Below, one piece after another: positions 59,119 to 64,000 of a stretch of 64,000 bases of DNA; position 1 is the first letter of the stretch, and every line of letters begins with the position of its first letter. The DNA lies in the NCBI RefSeq assembly GCF_035514885.1, contig NZ_DATJCH010000024.1:399756-463755 (forward strand). Direction: 5' to 3'. The position numbers and the translations under genes were made by a program. Origin of the DNA: Albibacterium sp035514885 (GTDB taxonomy: Bacteria; Bacteroidota; Bacteroidia; Sphingobacteriales; Sphingobacteriaceae). Under the pieces are notes generated by a model. The model was not told the origin of the DNA and did not search any database. It saw only the letters and a list, made by a program, of their open reading frames with translations.

Positions 59119-60915
59119 TTAATAACCAGGGCTTTGTGTTAATGTTAGTTTGCCATCTTTGAAACTATTCTCAATTGCTTTTTGTGAAAGAGGTATAATT
59201 GCATCGGGGTCGCGAGAGTAAACTGCCCCTGATACGAACCCTCTTAGAGTTGATTCATAAGTAAGGTAACCATTGAATTCCCTTTCGTCAGTTGTGCCGT
59301 CCTCAGCTCCGAAACGTATTGCATCGTATGCACGATGACCTTCCAATCCAAGTTCTAAAGTACGTTCGAAGAAAATAGCTTCTAACGCTTTTGCCAGACT
59401 AGCAAATTGTGGTGATCCCACAGGATATAGAGCTATTTTATAGTTAGCGGCTGGTGTACCATCAGTATTTAGAACCCAATTCTCAGGATTCGCTGTGTTT
59501 GTAGCCATGCGGTTACGAATTTGGTTTACGTATATCCTGGCCTGTTCAGTATTTCCTAGACGTGCATCTACTTCGGCTGCCATTAAAAGAACATCTGCAA
59601 AGCGGATAATGGCGATATTTAAATTGTTTTCGGGTCTTCCCGGAGCCGTATCGATACCATCTCTCGATTTAAGTGTAAAGAATTTTTTACTAACATATGG
59701 ACCCGCGTAAGCTTGGTCACGAACCCAGGCTTTGCCTGGCATAATTCCATAATCAAGAAAAGGAATACCACGACGGCCAACACTCCAGTCGAGTCTTGGA
59801 TCTATTAATCCAGCATCAGGAGTAAAAGCAGCAGATGATTCGATTCCATCGTCATTTTTAATAAATGATGCATTCCGAGCTTCATCATCAAAGATAGGAA
59901 GGCCATTGGCATCTACGCGAAAATGATTAACAAACCATTGTGATGGATTGAAGTAGGCGTATCCTCTTCCTAATGCAGGTCCGCTTGGTGATTGAGAGCC
60001 TATATATAAAAGGTCCTGACTTGCATTAGCCCGGTTATTTTCACTTCCATCATTTACTTCGTGTTGAACGGCGAATACAGACTCTGGTCCATTTTCTTTT
60101 TGGCTATTAAAGTTATCGTGGTAATTTGGAGCAAGTGCATATTTTTCGCCTTTATAGGTTACGCCGTTTGAAATTACATCATCAAATTGTGTTTTAGCTA
60201 ATGTATAATTGGCATCATCACCTTCATTACCCATGTATAATAAAATTTTGCCATAATAAGCTTTTGCAGCCCATTTATTAGGCCTTCCTGCAATTGGTTG
60301 TGTTGGAGGAAGATTTTCAGCAGCGAATTTAAAATCAGCAGCAATATTTGGCCAAACGTCAATAAAATTGCCTGACTCATCTGTATTTGGAACACGAGGG
60401 TCGTCAATGCTTGCTTCATCTAACCATGGAATATTTTTAAATACACGCTTTAGCATAAAGTGATAATGTGCACGCAAGAAGCGGGCTTCTGCTTCGATCT
60501 CAATTTTATCCCCGTCTGTTATTCCCTCAACCAATGGAAGGTTTTTTAATACCATATTAGTACGAGCAATGGCATCTCCAAAATGGGTGAAGAATAAGAG
60601 TACCGAGCTGTTACTGGAATTTACTGAGAATTTTTGAATTTCTGACATTTGAGGTTGAACACCATTACCTGATCCTCTATTTGCTTCACCACCACGGATA
60701 CTTCCAAAAAGGAACTGTCCTGGACCGGTTGCTAAATTTGCAGAGCCGTTTAAAGAAGAGTAAGCACCTGTTAAGGCCTTTTTAATCCCATCAGGTGTAG
60801 TTATTATGCTCTGCGGAAAGGAACCGATGGGAAGCTGTTCTATGAAGTCATCCTTACAGGAAAACAACGTAACACATACAATCAATGTAAATATTACTGA
60901 ATGAATCTTTTTCAT
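59119..60915 (-). CDS. SusD/RagB-family nutrient-binding outer-membrane lipoprotein
   Basis: A 598-residue SusD-like protein with a lipoprotein signal (VTLFSC, Cys20). The N-terminal TPR-rich region has EAEARFLRAHYHFMLKRVFK and FIDVWPNIAADFKFAAENLP, typical of SusD. The C-terminus includes ALEAIFFERTLELGLEGHRA and YDAIRFG. It binds the ligand at the cell surface and delivers it to the SusC transporter encoded 31 bases upstream. Substrate class cannot be read from SusD alone. Confidence 0.96.
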   Translation of the reverse strand: MKKIHSVIFTLIVCVTLFSCKDDFIEQLPIGSFPQSIITTPDGIKKALTGAYSSLNGSANLATGPGQFLFGSIRGGEANRGSGNGVQPQMSEIQKFSVNSSNSSVLLFFTHFGDAIARTNMVLKNLPLVEGITDGDKIEIEAEARFLRAHYHFMLKRVFKNIPWLDEASIDDPRVPNTDESGNFIDVWPNIAADFKFAAENLPPTQPIAGRPNKWAAKAYYGKILLYMGNEGDDANYTLAKTQFDDVISNGVTYKGEKYALAPNYHDNFNSQKENGPESVFAVQHEVNDGSENNRANASQDLLYIGSQSPSGPALGRGYAYFNPSQWFVNHFRVDANGLPIFDDEARNASFIKNDDGIESSAAFTPDAGLIDPRLDWSVGRRGIPFLDYGIMPGKAWVRDQAYAGPYVSKKFFTLKSRDGIDTAPGRPENNLNIAIIRFADVLLMAAEVDARLGNTEQARIYVNQIRNRMATNTANPENWVLNTDGTPAANYKIALYPVGSPQFASLAKALEAIFFERTLELGLEGHRAYDAIRFGAEDGTTDEREFNGYLTYESTLRGFVSGAVYSRDPDAIIPLSQKAIENSFKDGKLTLTQSPGY

Positions 60916-60946
60916 ATTTATGTTGTTAAATATTATTTCTTAATTA

Positions 60947-63900
60947 TTAAAACCCAACGCTGATGCCAAATAGTATTTGCTTAGGAGTAGGTAAAGTATT
61001 ATTGATTACCCCCATTGAAGTGTCACCCCCATTTAATGAAGCATCCGGATCTAATACCGTTGTGTTTGTGCCTTTGGCAGTAAACAGATTTTGTGCCTGA
61101 ACATATACACGTACCTTATCCAATCCCGCTTTGCTGATTACGTTCGTTGGGATAGTGTAGCCCAGTTGAAGTGTTTTCAAACGTAAGTAGGTAGCTGATT
61201 CCAGGTAGTAATCAGTAACGTTACTGTTTGAATAGGAATCAAGAACATTAAGTTTAGGTAACTTTGCATTGTTTCCTAATTCAGGAGTCCATGATTCGTA
61301 AAGCATACGCTCACTTCTGTTGAACATAAATGTATTAAAATCAACATTGAAACGGCTTAAGTTAAAGATCTGGCCTCCTTTATTCCAGAATAAAAAGGCA
61401 CTGAAATCAAAGTTCTTGTAGTTCAATCCTAAATTAAAGCTTGCCTGAAAATCAGGGTGTGGAGAGCCAATAATAGTACGATCTTCTGCATTGATTATAT
61501 GATCACCATTCACATCTGTAATTCTCCAGTTTCCAACTTCAGCAGGGATCCAAGGAGTGGTTGTTCCATCAGGATTATAGGTTGCGTTAAATGCATCTAC
61601 TTCTGCTTGAGTATTGAAGAAGCCATCCAGTTTGTAACCGTAGAAAGAAGCAATCGGATCACCCACACGAGTTAAACTCGGACTACCGTTTAAGCGAGTA
61701 CCTGAACCAACTATAGTTGCTAATGGATTATCTAAGACACGCGTTACTTCATTTTTGTATTTTGAGAAGGTAGCGGCGATATCATAACCAAATCCATCTG
61801 CAATCTCACCACGTTTGCTCAAGCTGATATCGATCCCTTTATTGGTCATATCGCCCGCATTCAGGTAGGGCTGTGTAGCATTAATACCTGTAACAGGCGC
61901 TTCGTTTCTAACCAAGAGATCTTTAGTTTGTTTGTTATATACCTCAATGGTAAAATTCACTGAGTTGTTAAACATTGTTGCATCCAAGCCAATGTTAGTA
62001 GTGGTGTTTTCTTCCCATTTAGCGGTAGGGTTTGCAATGCTGTTTAAGGTATAGCTATCAGGCATACCTGGATACCCTTGTCCATTACTTGATACATATA
62101 CATTGTATTGATTTTCGTTAGGTAAACCGCTTTCGTTACCGATGATACCATAACTTGCGCGAAGTTTCAAATCATTCAGAAAGGTAAGGCTTTGCATAAA
62201 TGGTTCTGCCGAAACTCTCCAGCCAATTGCTGCTGCAGGGAAATAACCTACACGGTTATCTTTTGCGAACTTCGATGATTCGTCACGACGAACCGTTGCA
62301 TTGAACAAGTATTTACCAGCGTAGGAATAATCAACTCTTGTGAATAAAGAGTAAAGATTGCTGCGTGAGAAAGATCCTCCATTAGTTTGTGCACCAGTTG
62401 CTGCATCAATTACTTGAAAGTTTGGATCATCTTCTAATGCCACTGATATATTGGTACGTGTTGCTGATAAAGTTTCACCATAATTTCTGATAGATTCAGA
62501 ACCTAAGAGAATTTTGAAATCATGATTTTCAGCGAAGACTTTACCATAGTTTAAAGTATTGGTCCAGGTCCATTGATTGAAGAAGTTCTTTTGATTATTG
62601 AGGGAATTCAAAGTTGTATTTTCCGCATGCTCATACGTAAGGGGATTCATGTTTTTAAAGTTTCGAGAAGAGTAATTCACACCGAAGGAAGTACGTGCTG
62701 TTAATCCTTTAATGATATCCACTTCTCCAAATACGTTACCGAATATTCCATAGTTGGTGCTACCATCAAAACGGTTACGCCATGATTCGGTTATAGGGTT
62801 CCTTCCCGGGTCATTTGTATTAACTAATCCCGGAGATGCAGAGCTTGCCGGGTTCCCCATGATGTCATAAACAGGGATTAAAGGCTGCATAACCCAAGCA
62901 GCTTGAGGTCCCGAACCGCCTGGACTTCCATCGCCATTCATTTCTCCATAGGAAACCTGAATGTTTTCTCCCAAACGAATATTTTTATGAACATTAAAAG
63001 TTGAGTTGGCACGGAGTGAATAACGTTCAAAAGAGTTTGTCTTTGCAGCCGTATTGTCACGTTTAAAATAGTTCATGCTCAAGGCATAATTACCAGTCTG
63101 TGTACCACCACGGGCACCCAATTGGATGCTGGTTGCTGGTGCAGGATTGTAAACTTCATCAAACCAATTGGTATCACCAGCTTTAACGATTTGGTGAGTT
63201 TTAAAGTCATAATTTGCAGGGTCAGTTAAGGAGGCAAAGAGAGCGGGATCGCTAACTCTCATTTTTTCTAAAGCAGCACCTCCATATTTTGTACCATTAT
63301 TATTCACTAAAATATATTCTGGTATAACCGGATTAGCTCCAGAACCATATTGATCATGTTTAAAGCTTGCTCCTCCAGGAAGGTAGGCCGGATTACCAGA
63401 AGATGCATAAGCTCCATCCATTTGTTTCCAGTACAGCTCACCCATTTGTTGGGCATTCAAAAGCTCAGGGAAGTCGTTTTTGCTTACATAGTTGCTGCCG
63501 TAATAACCTTCTACGGTTATTTTTGGAGTTCCGGCCTGACCTTTTTTAGTGGTGATAATTACCACGCCATTGGCAGCACGGGCACCGTAGATAGAAGCAG
63601 CAGCAGCATCTTTCAATACCTGCATCGACTCAATATCGTTTGGATTCAGGTTGTCGACTGCAGAGTTTGTACTTCCAGAACGGCCTCCACCAACAGGAAC
63701 ACCATCAATTACATAGAGAGGCTCAGATCCTGAGAAAGAACCAAAACCACGGATACGTACTTTAGCACCACCGTCAAGACTGCCATCCGAACTTACCGTA
63801 ACACCAGCCGAACGTCCCTGTAACTGACTGGTAATATTGCCCGTTGGAGTAGAATTTAAATCTTCTGCATTTACGATGGATACTGCACCGATGATGTCTT

Positions 63901-64000
63901 TCTTCTGTTCTGTGGTATAACCGGTTACAACCACTTCGTTCAAACTGGTTACAGCCTCGGCAAGTGTCACATTAACAGCTGCACGGTTGTTGACTGCAAC
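60947..64000 (-). CDS. SusC/RagA-family TonB-linked outer-membrane receptor (N-terminus outside window)
   Basis: The open frame runs from 60947 past the right edge (64000), about 1017 codons. The plug domain is visible in LNEVVVTGYTTEQKKDIIGA, GRSAGVTVSSDGSLDGGAKV, RIRGFGSFSGSEPLYVIDGV and ASIYGARAANGVVIITTKKG. The barrel ends with LFGISVGF. The signal peptide, TonB box and possible carboxypeptidase-like domain lie right of the window. It imports the SusD ligand through TonB-dependent transport. The locus SusC-SusD-haem lipoprotein-dehydrogenase reads as one unit on the minus strand. Confidence 0.97.
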   Translation of the reverse strand, partial: VAVNNRAAVNVTLAEAVTSLNEVVVTGYTTEQKKDIIGAVSIVNAEDLNSTPTGNITSQLQGRSAGVTVSSDGSLDGGAKVRIRGFGSFSGSEPLYVIDGVPVGGGRSGSTNSAVDNLNPNDIESMQVLKDAAAASIYGARAANGVVIITTKKGQAGTPKITVEGYYGSNYVSKNDFPELLNAQQMGELYWKQMDGAYASSGNPAYLPGGASFKHDQYGSGANPVIPEYILVNNNGTKYGGAALEKMRVSDPALFASLTDPANYDFKTHQIVKAGDTNWFDEVYNPAPATSIQLGARGGTQTGNYALSMNYFKRDNTAAKTNSFERYSLRANSTFNVHKNIRLGENIQVSYGEMNGDGSPGGSGPQAAWVMQPLIPVYDIMGNPASSASPGLVNTNDPGRNPITESWRNRFDGSTNYGIFGNVFGEVDIIKGLTARTSFGVNYSSRNFKNMNPLTYEHAENTTLNSLNNQKNFFNQWTWTNTLNYGKVFAENHDFKILLGSESIRNYGETLSATRTNISVALEDDPNFQVIDAATGAQTNGGSFSRSNLYSLFTRVDYSYAGKYLFNATVRRDESSKFAKDNRVGYFPAAAIGWRVSAEPFMQSLTFLNDLKLRASYGIIGNESGLPNENQYNVYVSSNGQGYPGMPDSYTLNSIANPTAKWEENTTTNIGLDATMFNNSVNFTIEVYNKQTKDLLVRNEAPVTGINATQPYLNAGDMTNKGIDISLSKRGEIADGFGYDIAATFSKYKNEVTRVLDNPLATIVGSGTRLNGSPSLTRVGDPIASFYGYKLDGFFNTQAEVDAFNATYNPDGTTTPWIPAEVGNWRITDVNGDHIINAEDRTIIGSPHPDFQASFNLGLNYKNFDFSAFLFWNKGGQIFNLSRFNVDFNTFMFNRSERMLYESWTPELGNNAKLPKLNVLDSYSNSNVTDYYLESATYLRLKTLQLGYTIPTNVISKAGLDKVRVYVQAQNLFTAKGTNTTVLDPDASLNGGDTSMGVINNTLPTPKQILFGISVGF

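Noticed and set aside
1..64000. tRNA or rRNA genes, insertion sequences, prophage, CRISPR arrays, toxin-antitoxin or defence islands
   Set aside because: No cloverleaf with a T-loop GTTCRAN pattern, transposase, integrase, regular spaced repeats or defence-type proteins were recognised in any gap or gene.

Overview
The window looks like a housekeeping stretch of a Bacteroidota chromosome, most likely a Sphingobacteriales/Sphingobacteriaceae-type organism. The assignment is an inference from gene content, not a match to a named strain. The evidence is AT-rich DNA; Bacteroidota promoters (-7 box TAnnTTTG, often with a -33 TTG 19-21 bases upstream); very weak Shine-Dalgarno sequences; Bacteroidota-specific families (DUF4270, DUF2480, DUF3109, DUF1599, a half-length GT5 'glycogen synthase', a bacillithiol-type YtxJ protein); and a SusC/SusD pair. 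I saw no tRNA, rRNA, CRISPR array, insertion sequence or prophage.

Layout. 1-3.8 kb: typA (cut by the left edge), an orphan FeoB-associated small protein, ispF and glmS. 3.8-10 kb: a GT5-like half enzyme and a DUF4270 lipoprotein upstream of glmS, divergent from panC-panD; then an acyl-CoA dehydrogenase and a TlpA-type lipoprotein. 10-17.5 kb: a large-subunit-type pseudouridine synthase with a charged repeat tail, a lytic transglycosylase, uvrA plus a SufT-like protein, and a KhtT/KhtU-type potassium/proton antiporter. 17.6-24.8 kb: NAD(P)HX repair enzyme, LemA-TPM-TPM operon, a COG2509-type flavoprotein, a CoA-binding protein, and the yjjG-upp pair. 24.9-31.4 kb: uvrB, ytxJ, ribH, recF-DUF721 and aroK. 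31.4-38.6 kb: DoxX/thioredoxin-like membrane protein, DUF1599, folP, rfbC-rfbD-NUDIX, an uncharacterised conserved family and tsaD. 38.6-51 kb is envelope biogenesis plus purQ: tamB, DUF3109, DUF3108, DUF2480, a PpiD/SurA-type chaperone, lptC, an outer-membrane barrel and a polytopic membrane protein. 51-64 kb is the accessory part: a secreted GH20 hexosaminidase, pncA, a cytosolic Gfo/Idh/MocA oxidoreductase, and a minus-strand locus of SusC (cut by the right edge), SusD, a haem-binding lipoprotein and a lipoprotein Gfo/Idh-like dehydrogenase.

How the genes fit together. DNA repair (uvrA, uvrB, recF), cofactor synthesis (panC, panD, ribH, folP, nnr, pncA), and envelope building (glmS, ispF, tamB, lptC, ppiD-like, rfbCD, lytic transglycosylase) dominate. 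The SusCD-dehydrogenase-cytochrome locus is the one clear catabolic unit; I infer uptake of a sugar-like ligand followed by periplasmic oxidation, with electrons passed to the haem protein.

Most interesting signals. There is no dramatic multi-gene novel system that I can defend. The best undescribed candidate is a non-coding transcription unit at about 53.25-53.41 kb: a consensus promoter with a perfect 10-bp inverted repeat between its -33 and -7 boxes, paired 11-bp-spaced direct repeats just upstream, and an intrinsic terminator about 70 bases downstream. Others are a promoter nested against a terminator before the DUF2480 gene, tsaD and tamB start codons sharing one base, a duplicated translation-start segment creating an upstream mini-ORF before the haem-binding lipoprotein, and the half-length GT5 protein that has lost its nucleotide-sugar-binding loop.
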